Part shown: piece after piece, positions 9,114 through 17,741 of the stretch
Layout of the letters: each line of letters starts with the position of its first letter
How positions within the stretch are numbered: the first letter of the stretch is position 1
DNA from: Prochlorococcus sp. AG-363-O06
Lineage (GTDB): Bacteria > Cyanobacteriota > Cyanobacteriia > PCC-6307 > Cyanobiaceae
Reading direction: 5' to 3'
NCBI GenBank assembly: GCA_003280085.1
Contig: QCFY01000010.1
Coordinates: forward strand, 1-49,513
DNA: 49,513 nucleotides
Made by a program: the position numbers and the translations under genes
Notes under the pieces: model-generated
Told to the model about the DNA's origin: nothing
Databases searched by the model: none
Seen by the model: only the letters and a program-made list of their open reading frames with translations

Positions 9114-10136
9114 ATGACCCTACGCGTTGCGATAAACGGATTTGGCCGAATAGGCCGCAACTTCATGCGCTGCTGGCTAAGCAGAGGAGCCAATACTGGG
9201 ATTGAGGTGGTCGGAATAAATGTGACCTCAGACCCAAAGAGTTGTGCTCATTTACTTAAATATGACTCTATTCTTGGACAGATTAAAGATGCAGAAATCA
9301 GTCATACAGATGATACTTTCATCATAAATGGGAAAACCATTAAATGTTTTTCAGATAGGAACCCCTTGAATCTTCCTTGGAAAGAGTGGGGAATTGATTT
9401 GGTAATTGAATCAACAGGTGTTTTTAATACAGATGTTGGTGCTAGTAAACATATTCAAGCTGGGGCTAAAAAGGTTATTTTAACCGCTCCTGGCAAGGGA
9501 GATGGAGTAGGTACTTATGTTGTTGGTGTTAATGCAGATCAATATAGGCACGAAGATTTTGACATTTTGAGCAATGCAAGTTGTACGACCAATTGCCTGG
9601 CTCCAATAGTCAAAGTTTTGGATGAGAATTTTGGAATTAACAAAGGTTTAATGACGACAATTCATAGTTATACAGGTGATCAACGAATATTAGATAACAG
9701 CCATAGAGATTTAAGAAGAGCTAGAGCTGCAGCAATGAATATAGTTCCAACATCTACTGGTGCAGCAAAGGCTGTTGCTTTAGTCTATCCGAAAATGAAG
9801 GGCAAACTTACGGGAATTGCAATGAGAGTTCCAACTCCTAATGTCTCTGCAGTTGACTTAGTTTTTGAAGCTAGTCGTTCGGTTACAGCTGAACAAGTAA
9901 ATGCTTCTTTAAAGGCTGCTTCACAGGGCAATATGAAGGGTATAATTAAATATGGAGACCTTCCATTGGTTTCTACTGATTATGCAGGAACTAATGAATC
10001 AACCATTGTTGACGAAGCGTTAACTATGGCTATAGGAGATAACCTGATTAAGGTTCTTGCTTGGTATGACAACGAGTGGGGATATAGTCAGCGTGTTGTT
10101 GATTTAGCTGAGATAGTTTCTAAGAATTGGAAATAA
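9114..10136 (+). CDS. gap2: Glyceraldehyde-3-phosphate dehydrogenase, Calvin-cycle type (Gap2)
   Basis: A 340-residue enzyme that interconverts 1,3-bisphosphoglycerate and glyceraldehyde-3-phosphate. The Rossmann motif INGFGRIGR begins at residue 7. The catalytic cysteine is C157 in SNASCTTNC, and the fold continues with [14 protein letters not shown], the arginine-rich [20 protein letters not shown] and [10 protein letters not shown] near the end. The S-loop [12 protein letters not shown] segment is the form seen in plant GapA/B and cyanobacterial Gap2, which use NADPH and work in carbon fixation. Gap2 and not glycolytic Gap1 is therefore the likelier call. It is convergent with thiL, 4 bp apart. 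Confidence 0.95.
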   Translation: MTLRVAINGFGRIGRNFMRCWLSRGANTGIEVVGINVTSDPKSCAHLLKYDSILGQIKDAEISHTDDTFIINGKTIKCFSDRNPLNLPWKEWGIDLVIESTGVFNTDVGASKHIQAGAKKVILTAPGKGDGVGTYVVGVNADQYRHEDFDILSNASCTTNCLAPIVKVLDENFGINKGLMTTIHSYTGDQRILDNSHRDLRRARAAAMNIVPTSTGAAKAVALVYPKMKGKLTGIAMRVPTPNVSAVDLVFEASRSVTAEQVNASLKAASQGNMKGIIKYGDLPLVSTDYAGTNESTIVDEALTMAIGDNLIKVLAWYDNEWGYSQRVVDLAEIVSKNWK

Positions 10137-10140
10137 CTAA

Positions 10141-11148
10141 TTAATTTTTTTGAAAATGTTGAAATTCTAAAAACTGATCTTTTCTGATTTCAGAATTATC
10201 TTCCCAAATAACATTAGCTTTTCCTGCTTTCATAAAACCTATTTCATGGCTTGAAGGAACTATCTTCAACCATGCTTTCGCCCATTCACGAGGAAGGCTA
10301 AGAACTAATTCATAGTCTTCTCCTCCATTGAGGCACCACCTATCCCAATGATCTCCTAAGGGCCAATCATTACTTCTTGGGATTCCAGAGGATAGGTTTA
10401 AAACGGCTTGACATCCGCTGCTTTCGCAAATGCTTTTCAAGGCCTCTATGAGGCCATCACTGCTATCAGTACCTGCAATTCTTGATGATCCATAAGGCCG
10501 GCATCTCTCTAGTGCTTGCGAGGCCTCTAATGCTGGAGTGGGAAGCTGATGTTTTTCTATGGCTTTTGCTTTAAGGGCTTCTGTTATGAATTCTTTCCCT
10601 GGGATATCTTCTGAAAGGAGTAATGCAAGCCCTAGTCGGCTGAAACCGTGGGATCCACTAGTTACAACTAGATCTCCTGGGAGTGCATTTGCACGATGAA
10701 TTCTGAAATGCCCAAGAGTGCCAAATGCAGTTATTGAAATACATATTTCTTTTCCACTAGAGCAATCACCCCCAAGTACTTTGCCTCCAAACTTGTTTAA
10801 ACAATTGTCTATTCCTTTATATACCCCTTCTACCCAACGCCATGGCGTGTCTGGGGGAGCGACTAAGCCGACTGTAATACCAAGAATTTTGTCGACTCCA
10901 CTAGCAGCCAGATCTGAAAGATTTGTCGCAACTGCTTTCCACCCTATTGCTTCGGGATAAGTTGTTAAATCATTGAAGTGAACTCCTTCTACAAGTAAAT
11001 CTGTATTTATGAGAACTTCTTTCCCTTTAGGATTTATATGAGCCGTGTCATCATCTATTTGCCCAATATCAACAAATCGCTTAAGACGATTAATAATCTT
11101 TTTTTCGCCGAGTTTTCTAAGAGTTTCGCTCACCCTTTTTCTCCTCAA
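10141..11148 (-). CDS. thiL: Thiamine-monophosphate kinase ThiL
   Basis: A 335-residue ATP-dependent kinase that phosphorylates thiamine monophosphate to the active cofactor thiamine diphosphate. Family features seen are the N-terminal DDTAHINPKGKEVLINTDLLVEGVHF, then NLSDLAASG, LGGDCSSG, DSSDGLIEALKSIC and LNGGEDYELVLSLP. These acidic motifs bind Mg-ATP. Length and order are normal. The start overlaps the end of the cyclophilin gene by 4 bp, so the two are translationally coupled although functionally unrelated. A second thiamine gene (thiO) lies 35 kb away. Confidence 0.95.
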   Translation of the reverse strand: MRRKRVSETLRKLGEKKIINRLKRFVDIGQIDDDTAHINPKGKEVLINTDLLVEGVHFNDLTTYPEAIGWKAVATNLSDLAASGVDKILGITVGLVAPPDTPWRWVEGVYKGIDNCLNKFGGKVLGGDCSSGKEICISITAFGTLGHFRIHRANALPGDLVVTSGSHGFSRLGLALLLSEDIPGKEFITEALKAKAIEKHQLPTPALEASQALERCRPYGSSRIAGTDSSDGLIEALKSICESSGCQAVLNLSSGIPRSNDWPLGDHWDRWCLNGGEDYELVLSLPREWAKAWLKIVPSSHEIGFMKAGKANVIWEDNSEIRKDQFLEFQHFQKN

Positions 11149-12224
11149 GCATGAGTTTGTAATCGATCAGCACCATCTAGAACTTTTATTGAAATGATCT
11201 GATCATTAATGTTTAGATTATTTAGAATCTCAGAGCCTTCTACAACATACCCAAAGGCTGCATTACGTCCATCAATCAAATTTCTACCAGCAGGATTTAG
11301 CTCTGCTTCATATAGAAAGAAGAAGAATTGAGAGGAGCCGTCATCTAGAGCCTTGCTCGAGTGGGCCCATCCAAGGGTCCCAAATGTTGCAAATGGCAAG
11401 ACAGGAGTTTCAGTATATAAGCCCATTTCTTCGAATGTTTCGTTGTAAATTGTTTCTTTTATTCCTGGCGCACGAATTTCAAGAGGAACATTGCGCTCTT
11501 TATTAGTTTCAGGATCTATATAGCCTGCTTCTGGCCCTTCTGGGTCTCCTGTTTGAAGAATATAGAAATCTTCGGCTTTTGCAAATGGTAGGCCATCATA
11601 GAAACCCTTTAGTGTTAAATCAATAAAAGCTCCTGCTGTTAATGGAGCGTTATATCCATCAACTATTGCAGTCATTAATCCTTTAGATGTATTGATTTCT
11701 ACAGTTGCTCTTCCCAATAGCCTAGGCAGATTTTTGAATTCCTCAGGGATTTGATATGTAAAGTCTTTTCCAACTAAAAGGGCTTCTAATTGCCCAATCT
11801 TCTTAAGACTAGTGCGTCGCTCATTAATAAAACTCACTTTATCTTTTTCACTTGCTAATTCATCAAGATTTTCAAGACTTATTTTTAGGGTGCTCATTAT
11901 TTTTTCTGCTTCTTTTTTGTTGTCATTAGACATACTTTGAAGGATTTGATCTTTTCGGCTTGTTAAAAGAAAAAGGCTTCTTGAGCTTGCTTTATTGATC
12001 GCTTGCCAGCGGCTGCCTCGTAACAACTCTGTTGTTTCTTCTAGCTTGTATTGAATCTCTCTTAATTCTTTTTGTTCAATTGGTAACGCAGTGCGAAGAA
12101 TTGCATAAGGATCTTTAATGGCATTGCCTGGAGGTAATGCAGCAGTAGCAGGAGAACTCCATCCAATGACTATGGTGGTAAAAACTGCTATGAGTGCAAC
12201 AACAAGACGTTGGAAAATTGTCAT
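11145..12224 (-). CDS. Cyclophilin-type peptidyl-prolyl isomerase, CYP38/TLP40-like
   Basis: A 359-residue protein with an N-terminal signal peptide (hydrophobic residues ~8-22, then SSPATAALPPG), so exported to periplasm or thylakoid lumen. A helical segment of about 130 residues (EQKELREIQYKLEETTELLRG and on) precedes a divergent C-terminal cyclophilin domain (YDGLPFAKAEDFYILQTGDP, then SSQFFFFLYEAELNP and NLIDGRNAAFGYVVEG). Helical bundle plus degenerate cyclophilin is the plant CYP38/TLP40 layout; the plant protein aids photosystem II assembly. The role here is inferred from that similarity. Residues usually needed for isomerase activity look poorly conserved, so a chaperone role is possible. 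Confidence 0.85.
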   Translation of the reverse strand: MTIFQRLVVALIAVFTTIVIGWSSPATAALPPGNAIKDPYAILRTALPIEQKELREIQYKLEETTELLRGSRWQAINKASSRSLFLLTSRKDQILQSMSNDNKKEAEKIMSTLKISLENLDELASEKDKVSFINERRTSLKKIGQLEALLVGKDFTYQIPEEFKNLPRLLGRATVEINTSKGLMTAIVDGYNAPLTAGAFIDLTLKGFYDGLPFAKAEDFYILQTGDPEGPEAGYIDPETNKERNVPLEIRAPGIKETIYNETFEEMGLYTETPVLPFATFGTLGWAHSSKALDDGSSQFFFFLYEAELNPAGRNLIDGRNAAFGYVVEGSEILNNLNINDQIISIKVLDGADRLQTHA

Positions 12225-12287
12225 GGTTGAAAAAGGCTATGCACGACTTTGGCACAGCCTTATGATCGCCTGATCGATTCCACCGGA

Positions 12288-12848
12288 ATGATCTCCAGTA
12301 ACGACTTTCGCACTGGCACCACCATTGAACTTGATGGTTCTGTCTGGCGTGTGGTTGAATTCCTTCATGTCAAGCCTGGCAAGGGATCAGCCTTTGTACG
12401 AACTAAATTAAAAGCTGTTCAGTCTGGCAATGTAGTTGAGAAAACTTTTCGTGCTGGTGAAATGGTTCCTCAGGCATTGCTTGAGAAATCCACTCTTCAA
12501 CACACCTACATGGAAGCCGGAGATTACGTTTTTATGGATATGTCCACTTATGAGGAAACAAGACTTACTGCTGATCAAATTGGCAGTAGTAGGAAGTATC
12601 TAAAGGAAGGAATGGAAGTCAGTGTGGTTTCTTGGAATGGGAAACCACTGGAAGTTGAATTGCCTAATTCTGTTGTGCTTGAAATTAAGGAGACAGATCC
12701 TGGGGTAAAGGGTGATACTGCTACTGGTGGCACTAAGCCTGCCATCCTAGAGACTGGTGCCCAGGTTATGGTGCCTTTGTTTATTTCCATTGGGGAAAAG
12801 ATCAAGGTCGACACCCGTAATGACAGTTATCTCGGAAGAGAGAGTTAA
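12288..12848 (+). CDS. efp: Translation elongation factor P
   Basis: A 186-residue factor that binds between the P and E sites and relieves ribosomes stalled at polyproline. It begins [17 protein letters not shown], the canonical EF-P N-terminus; the frame extends 13 codons upstream to 12249 but that part is not family-like. The tip loop is [10 protein letters not shown] with the modifiable position K32. All three barrel domains are present, ending [12 protein letters not shown], close to the EF-P C-terminal signature. It is divergent from the cyclophilin gene (64 bp) and its stop abuts the accB start with no gap. Confidence 0.97.
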   Translation: MISSNDFRTGTTIELDGSVWRVVEFLHVKPGKGSAFVRTKLKAVQSGNVVEKTFRAGEMVPQALLEKSTLQHTYMEAGDYVFMDMSTYEETRLTADQIGSSRKYLKEGMEVSVVSWNGKPLEVELPNSVVLEIKETDPGVKGDTATGGTKPAILETGAQVMVPLFISIGEKIKVDTRNDSYLGRES

Positions 12849-13358
12849 ATGACTATGCAGCTTGATCACGACGAATTACATCGCTTATTGGCAGTCTTAG
12901 CTGAAAGCGATATTCAGGAATTTCGATTAGAAGGCGAAGATTTTCGTCTAGAGATAAGGCGAAACTTGCCTTCTTCGAATTCTTTAGCATCCTCGCCAAT
13001 ACCATTAGCCACGACTGCGAGTGATGTAAATGCAGCCAATGCTCCTCAGCCTCAGGTCAAAGTAGAGCCTTTAGGACCTAGCAGCCCCCCTCCAGCCGTC
13101 CCTGCGGCCCGTGCTGACCTTGTTGAGATAACGGCACCTATGGTTGGAACTTTTTATAGGGCTCCCGCTCCTGGTGACCCTTCTTTCGTTGAGATAGGAA
13201 GTCGTATTGGCGTTGGGCAGACTGTTTGTATTTTGGAGGCTATGAAGTTGATGAATGAATTGGAATCAGAAGTTAGTGGAGAAATTATCGAAATTCTTAT
13301 TGAAAATGGTACTCCTGTTGAATTTGGTCAGGTCTTGATGAGGGTTAAGCCAAGTTAA
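12849..13358 (+). CDS. accB: Biotin carboxyl carrier protein of acetyl-CoA carboxylase
   Basis: A 169-residue subunit that carries biotin between the carboxylase and carboxyltransferase of the first fatty-acid synthesis step. The N-terminal region (1-40) is helical. A Pro/Ala/Ser-rich linker spans ~41-88, and the biotinyl domain runs from LVEITAPMVGTFYRAPAPGDP to the end. Biotin attaches to K133 in the invariant EAMKLMNE. Length is usual. ATG 12849 directly follows the efp stop (TAAATG), so efp and accB form one transcription unit. The 3' end overlaps convergent pdxA by 4 bp. Confidence 0.96.
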   Translation: MTMQLDHDELHRLLAVLAESDIQEFRLEGEDFRLEIRRNLPSSNSLASSPIPLATTASDVNAANAPQPQVKVEPLGPSSPPPAVPAARADLVEITAPMVGTFYRAPAPGDPSFVEIGSRIGVGQTVCILEAMKLMNELESEVSGEIIEILIENGTPVEFGQVLMRVKPS

Positions 13359-14380
13359 CTTTGTGTTTTGCTTAGATCCCATGCAGTTTGTATAGCAGCA
13401 ATCATACTTTCTGGATTTGCATCTCCTTTGCCAGCTATATCGCACGCTGTTCCATGATCTGGTGATGTTCTGATAAATGGCAAGCCTAGTGTTGTATTTA
13501 CAGCGGAATCAAATGCAATGATTTTGACAGGAATTAGCCCTTGGTCATGATATAAAGCTAAGAATCCATTTGGGTAATTTTTATTTTCCTTACTGTTCCA
13601 TGCTTTTGCAGCTGAAATCCAACAAGTATCTGGTGAACATGGTCCTTCTATTATTACATCTGGATGATTATATTCCCATTTCTTTATAGTAGGAATTAGC
13701 CAATTTATTTCTTCGGTTCCAATTTTTCCTTGCTCCCCTGAATGAGGATTGATTCCAGCAATCTTTATTTTTGGCCTCTTATTAAATATTTTGCAGAAGT
13801 CTACAAGTGCATCTAATTTTCTGACAATTAAGTTTGGCGTTAAATATTCGCATACTTTAGACAGTGGAATATGAGTAGTTGTTAGAAGTGTATTAAAACG
13901 CCAGTTATTGTTTGGCGATATTGCTGTAAAAAGCATTGATGGTTCTTTGACACTTGTAATCTCTCCAAGTCTTTCAGTCTGACCTGGATACTGATGACCT
14001 GCTTCTTGCCATGCGTGTTTTGTTATAGGAGCAGTTACAAGTGCCTTTCCTTTGCCACTAAGTATTAATTCGGTTGCATATGTTAACCATTTAAAGCTTA
14101 TATCACCTGTTTTTGCATTTGGCTTTCCTGGACTGATTTTACAATTTAATGGGTAGTCTTTGATTGTCAGTTTACTGGGATCTATTAGGTTAATTCCTTT
14201 TTCTTTTAGTCTTAGATAAGTAATGTCTAGAGTTTTCTTGCAGCCTACAATGATTGGATTAAGTCCATCAGGGAATTGATGCTGCCCTAGAGCTTTTAAT
14301 ATAACCTCACTGCCAATACCAGCTGGGTCTCCCATTGAGATAATTATGTTATGAATTTCTTTTTTATTATTATTTTCCAT
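13355..14380 (-). CDS. pdxA: 4-hydroxythreonine-4-phosphate dehydrogenase PdxA
   Basis: A 341-residue metal- and NAD-dependent enzyme of DXP-dependent pyridoxal phosphate synthesis. Motifs seen are ISMGDPAGIGSEV near the N-terminus, ALVTAPITKHAW, GQTERLGE, the metal-binding histidine in TTTHIPLS, AGINPHSGEQGKIGTEE, GPCSPDT and the C-terminal ALYHDQGLIPVKI and RTSPDHGTACDIAGKG. All are diagnostic and in order. It lies 12 bp downstream of the SDR protein gene on the same strand, so they probably share a transcript. Confidence 0.96.
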   Translation of the reverse strand: MENNNKKEIHNIIISMGDPAGIGSEVILKALGQHQFPDGLNPIIVGCKKTLDITYLRLKEKGINLIDPSKLTIKDYPLNCKISPGKPNAKTGDISFKWLTYATELILSGKGKALVTAPITKHAWQEAGHQYPGQTERLGEITSVKEPSMLFTAISPNNNWRFNTLLTTTHIPLSKVCEYLTPNLIVRKLDALVDFCKIFNKRPKIKIAGINPHSGEQGKIGTEEINWLIPTIKKWEYNHPDVIIEGPCSPDTCWISAAKAWNSKENKNYPNGFLALYHDQGLIPVKIIAFDSAVNTTLGLPFIRTSPDHGTACDIAGKGDANPESMIAAIQTAWDLSKTQS

Positions 14381-14392
14381 TGATTGATTTTG

Positions 14393-15286
14393 CTAATTAC
14401 AATATTTTAGGCAGTCTTCTAGTCCTGATTGATAATTTGGATGAATTAACGAATAGCCAAGCTCTTTGCATAGCATTTGGTTGCTTACACGTCGATTCTC
14501 TTTCCAGAAAGAAAGTGCCATTGGACTCATTTTCCTGGAAGCGATTTCAAAGGATTCAATTGGAGGCAAGGAATTTCCTAAAAGAGATGCTGCATAAGTG
14601 AGCACCTCAACATTGGTTGTAGGCATATCATCTGCAACATTAATGATTGGTGGTTTTAAGCCGTTTCTCGCCAATTCAATTAGATGAAATGTTGCTCCAG
14701 CAATATCATCTATGTGAATTCTTGAAAAAACTTGACCAGGCTTAGATATCATTTTACTTGAGTTTTTTTTAATACTTTGAAGTGCTGATCGGCCTGGTCC
14801 ATAGATTCCAGGTAGTCGAAGGATTTGTACTGGCAATCCAGACGCTTGCCATGCTTGTTCGCATGCAAGCCTTCTTTTGCTTCTGGCCTGCTTTGGCTTA
14901 ACTGGATCATCTTCTTTTACCCACTTACCCTTGCAGTCGCCATATACGCCAGTGGTGGAAAGATATCCCACCCATTCCAAAGGCATTTCTTTTAGTTGAT
15001 CTTTCAAGCTTGTCAGGACAGGATCCTCACCATTGTCTGATGGAGGGATACAACTTAAAAGGTGAGTTGCGTCTCCTATTACTTGCGAGGGTGGTAATTG
15101 CTTTGTGGCGCTGTCAAATGCAAAATCTGCTCCAAAACTGTTAATTGAGCGGCGACTGCAAAGCGCATTGGAACCAAGCGCTTTTGCTAAAGCTGCAACA
15201 TGTTGCCCGCTAAAGCCCCCTCCTAAAACAATAAGTTTTGAATTCGGCGGAAGTGGCTTGCATTGCTTGACAACTTCGCTCAGCAT
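14393..15286 (-). CDS. NAD(P)-dependent epimerase/dehydratase-like protein (atypical SDR, YeeZ-like)
   Basis: A 297-residue Rossmann protein. The nucleotide-binding loop is variant (KLIVLGGGFSGQHVAALAKAL). A core strand and active-site region read YLSTTGVYGDCKGKWV, followed by LRLPGIYGPGRSALQSI and RIHIDDIAGATFHLIELA, typical of extended/atypical SDRs. The substrate is not predictable; homologues are annotated as nucleoside-diphosphate-sugar epimerase or YeeZ. The C-terminal ~90 residues (SFWKENRRVSNQMLCKELGY) are the usual small substrate-binding domain. It sits upstream of pdxA by 12 bp. Whether it works with vitamin B6 is unknown. Confidence 0.82.
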   Translation of the reverse strand: MLSEVVKQCKPLPPNSKLIVLGGGFSGQHVAALAKALGSNALCSRRSINSFGADFAFDSATKQLPPSQVIGDATHLLSCIPPSDNGEDPVLTSLKDQLKEMPLEWVGYLSTTGVYGDCKGKWVKEDDPVKPKQARSKRRLACEQAWQASGLPVQILRLPGIYGPGRSALQSIKKNSSKMISKPGQVFSRIHIDDIAGATFHLIELARNGLKPPIINVADDMPTTNVEVLTYAASLLGNSLPPIESFEIASRKMSPMALSFWKENRRVSNQMLCKELGYSLIHPNYQSGLEDCLKYCN

Positions 15287-15318
15287 GAGTACATATGTAT
15301 TACTGCTGATTTGGGCTC

Positions 15319-15540
15319 ATGGCTTTTTCGTCTTTGCGTGTTGATGCTAATGCTTCTACTATTCTGCCTTTTCGACATTCTGCTGCCACTATTTCTGATA
15401 AAGAACATTTTTGGAAATTTAGTTTGATGATTCCATTACTGACTTTGAGCTTTGCTGTTTTTTTTGTGCCTGAGAGTCCAGATCAATTGGCATCTATTTG
15501 TGAAAAGCACAATTCAGTCACTGCTTGTCAAGTTTGGTAA
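15319..15540 (+). CDS. Small single-pass membrane or secreted protein, picocyanobacterial hypothetical
   Basis: A 73-residue ORF fills the gap between the SDR gene and the HNH gene, ending 2 bp before the latter's stop. After ~30 polar residues there is one hydrophobic segment (WKFSLMIPLLTLSFAVFFV) and then a short tail with two cysteines (SICEKHNSVTACQVW) that could form a disulfide if exported. The Cys-containing tail resembles short proteins I recall from other marine picocyanobacteria. Function unknown. The start could also lie later; ATG 15319 is the first available. Confidence 0.55.
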   Translation: MAFSSLRVDANASTILPFRHSAATISDKEHFWKFSLMIPLLTLSFAVFFVPESPDQLASICEKHNSVTACQVW

Positions 15541-15542
15541 AT

Positions 15543-15959
15543 TTATGCTGCTTGCAGAGTCCAGTCATTGTCTTTGCTTTTTGGCTGTTTTATTTGTAGG
15601 TCTGATTTTTTATTGATTGGCTGAGCCCATTGAAGGAGGCGTAAAGCCAATCGCAAATCTCCATCTGTCCATGCTCTCATTGCCATGGCACGTCTAGGAT
15701 CATAAAACTTTTGACGCCTGTACCAAGAGAATGCTTCTGTATCGGATTTGTGACCGTTGCAAGAGAGACAGGCCGGTACACAATTTTCAGTGACGCTTAA
15801 GCCACCTTTGCTCCGAGGTATTACGTGATCGATTGATTCGGAAGCCTGTCCACAATAAATACAACTTTTTCCAGTAAAACTATGAAGAGATTGTCTCCAT
15901 CGTCGGACACGCAATTTGGGACAAAGGTCTTCTAAGAAAACTGCATCCCTGGTATGCAT
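15543..15959 (-). CDS. HNH endonuclease family protein
   Basis: A 138-residue protein with a complete zinc-stabilised HNH (beta-beta-alpha metal) domain. The paired zinc cysteines are C33xxC36 (SCIYCGQ) and C64xxC67 (PACLSCNGH). The catalytic core is DHVIPRSKGG (H45), N59 in VTENC and H70. The rest is Arg/Trp-rich and ends in a flexible Lys/Gln tail. HNH domains cut or nick DNA, but stand-alone cyanobacterial versions have no assigned target. No methylase, integrase or intron-like sequence is adjacent. The divergent neighbour 190 bp away is a HARP-like SNF2 helicase, which suggests a DNA-repair role rather than selfish or restriction function. Confidence 0.88.
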   Translation of the reverse strand: MHTRDAVFLEDLCPKLRVRRWRQSLHSFTGKSCIYCGQASESIDHVIPRSKGGLSVTENCVPACLSCNGHKSDTEAFSWYRRQKFYDPRRAMAMRAWTDGDLRLALRLLQWAQPINKKSDLQIKQPKSKDNDWTLQAA

Positions 15960-15988
15960 CCGAGTAAATCGGTTATAAGCAGTTTGCC

Positions 15989-16159
15989 GTGATTAAGCAT
16001 GAAGTCAATGTATTGAGTGATGCGGTTTCGAATTTTTGCAGAGCTTTTTTGAGTGGCTTAAAAGGCCTTGTAAACCTCCTGATGCAGAGTAAATTGAATT
16101 TTCTTCGGATCTTACAGAGTTTACGAACAAATCATCTTCTAGTTGTTTTTTGGATTTGA
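15989..16159 (+). CDS. Candidate small ORF overlapping the SNF2 start
   Basis: From GTG 15989 an open frame of 56 residues runs to TGA at 16157-16159. The product (VIKHEVNVLSDAVSNFCRAF, then GLKGLVNLLMQSKLNFLRIL) is amphipathic and helical, with a hydrophobic end. Its stop overlaps a TTG in the SNF2 frame as TTGA (16156-16159), the pattern of translationally coupled genes. Against it: no Shine-Dalgarno is evident, the start is GTG and I do not recognise a family. It fills the HNH/SNF2 gap, which otherwise has no visible promoter. Confidence 0.3.
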   Translation: MIKHEVNVLSDAVSNFCRAFLSGLKGLVNLLMQSKLNFLRILQSLRTNHLLVVFWI

Positions 16160-17733
16160 CGTTGACAGGGAATGTCGCCGTCAACTTTCCATTTGATGCT
16201 GTGACCAATTCACAACTTCGAAGGATCAGGCCTCATGGAGTTTGTTTAGGAGCTAATAAAGGTTGGGAATTTCCTCTTGCTTCTGCTGAGAGTTTGAGAG
16301 GTTTGCTTGGTTCAAGATTTGCTATTTCTGAAGAACTTCTTCAGTGGTTGCATTGGTTTAAACATCCTCTGCCACCATTACCGCCTCATAAAGAATTGAT
16401 TGCTAATGCTGACTTGATGTCAGTTCTTGTTGATGGCCGCAAGCCTCTGCCGCATCAGCGATTTGGTGTTAGATGGCTGTTGGCGAGAAAAGGAGCATTG
16501 TTAGCTGATGAAATGGGCTTAGGAAAAACTTTGACAGCACTTCTGGCTGGTCGTGCAATGGTTAGAGCTGCGAATGTGCGAATAGTAGTTATAGCTCCTG
16601 TTGGCTTACATTCTCATTGGCAAAAAGAGGCGAATGCTGTTGATTTAAAAGTCGAGTTGTTTAGCTGGGCTTCCCTGCCAAAGGATTTACCTCCTTTTGG
16701 GACGGTATTAATAGTTGATGAAGCGCATTTTGCCCAGTCATTTCATGCAAAACGAACGAAGTCTTTGTTGCGACTAGCTCGACATCCGCGCCTGAGAGCT
16801 ATATGGATGTTGTCAGGAACTCCTCTAAAAAATGGTCGTCCAGTTCAGTTATATCCGCTTTTAGCGGCTATTGATCACCCCTTGGCTATTAATCGAAGGG
16901 CTTTTGAAGAGTATTTTTGTCATGGACATTGGACTAATAAAAATGGCCGGTTTTTATGGGAGGCTAATGGTACCAGTAATTTGCAAGAGCTAAATAAATT
17001 AATTAAGCCGCTTATTTTGTATAGAAAGAAGCAAGATCTTTTGAATTTGCTACCGAAGCGTAGGGAATTGCATCGTGTTCAACTTTCATCCTTAGAAGCT
17101 TTAGGCCTGAATCATCGAATTGCTTTAGTAATTGATAATTATCGAGAGCGAGTGAAGTTGGGCTTAGTTCGATCAGATTCAGAGTCTCTTTCTGTATTGA
17201 CTGCTTTACGTCAAATTTCTGCTGAATTTAAATTGCCTTTTACTTCTAAATTGATTAAACAATTATCTAATGAAAACAAGAGTATAGTTTTGTTTAGTAA
17301 TTTCATAGAGCCATTATATCTTTTGCGCGATAAGATTGGAGGCGAATTATTAACTGGTAAGCAGTCTTTTCAAGAAAGGGAGGATTCTGTTGATAAGTTT
17401 CAGGCTGGCAGCGTTCCTTTGCTGCTATGCACATATGGAGCAGGGGGGCTTGGTTTGACATTGCATCGTGCAAGTCATGTGATCTTATTAGAACGTCCTT
17501 GGACCCCTGGAGATGTTGATCAGGCAGAGGATAGATGTCATAGAATTGGAATGACAGAAGGTCTTGTTAGTCATTGGGTTAGCCTTGGCTTTGTTGATTA
17601 TTTTGTTGACACTTTGTTGACTAGTAAATCTCAAAATATTGAGTTTATATTAGGATCTAGACGATTAGATCTTAATCGTAAGTCCATTGCCAAGATGTTT
17701 AATACTTGTCTGTATGAATTTTCTAATAGTTAG
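16150..17733 (+). CDS. SNF2-family DNA translocase with N-terminal HARP-like domain (SMARCAL1/ZRANB3-like)
   Basis: About 527 residues. Residues ~5-55 (TGNVAVNFPFDAVTNSQLRR, then GWEFPLASAESLRGLL) resemble the HARP substrate-recognition domain of SMARCAL1: a hydrophobic strand, basic helix, Trp and a closing helix. The helicase core follows: LPHQRFGVRWLL, DEMGLGKT (120-127), APVGLHSHW, VDEAH (189-193), LSGTPLKNG (from 221) and, in lobe 2, YGAGGLGLTLHRASHVILLE and AEDRCHRIG. Relatives remodel forked DNA and anneal strands. Several TTG starts are possible (16150, 16156, 16162); no ATG precedes the HARP-like region. The HNH gene is divergent upstream. The replication-fork role is inferred from family resemblance. 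Confidence 0.88.
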   Translation: MDLTLTGNVAVNFPFDAVTNSQLRRIRPHGVCLGANKGWEFPLASAESLRGLLGSRFAISEELLQWLHWFKHPLPPLPPHKELIANADLMSVLVDGRKPLPHQRFGVRWLLARKGALLADEMGLGKTLTALLAGRAMVRAANVRIVVIAPVGLHSHWQKEANAVDLKVELFSWASLPKDLPPFGTVLIVDEAHFAQSFHAKRTKSLLRLARHPRLRAIWMLSGTPLKNGRPVQLYPLLAAIDHPLAINRRAFEEYFCHGHWTNKNGRFLWEANGTSNLQELNKLIKPLILYRKKQDLLNLLPKRRELHRVQLSSLEALGLNHRIALVIDNYRERVKLGLVRSDSESLSVLTALRQISAEFKLPFTSKLIKQLSNENKSIVLFSNFIEPLYLLRDKIGGELLTGKQSFQEREDSVDKFQAGSVPLLLCTYGAGGLGLTLHRASHVILLERPWTPGDVDQAEDRCHRIGMTEGLVSHWVSLGFVDYFVDTLLTSKSQNIEFILGSRRLDLNRKSIAKMFNTCLYEFSNS

Positions 17734-17741
17734 GAACTTTA

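Noticed and set aside
13355-14380. pdxA and neighbouring SDR gene as a biosynthetic cluster
   Set aside because: The SDR substrate is unknown and the pairing looks like ordinary compact gene packing; no further pathway genes are adjacent.
15543-15959. HNH gene as part of a restriction system or homing intron
   Set aside because: No methyltransferase, intron structure or split host gene nearby; the reading frame is a stand-alone protein.
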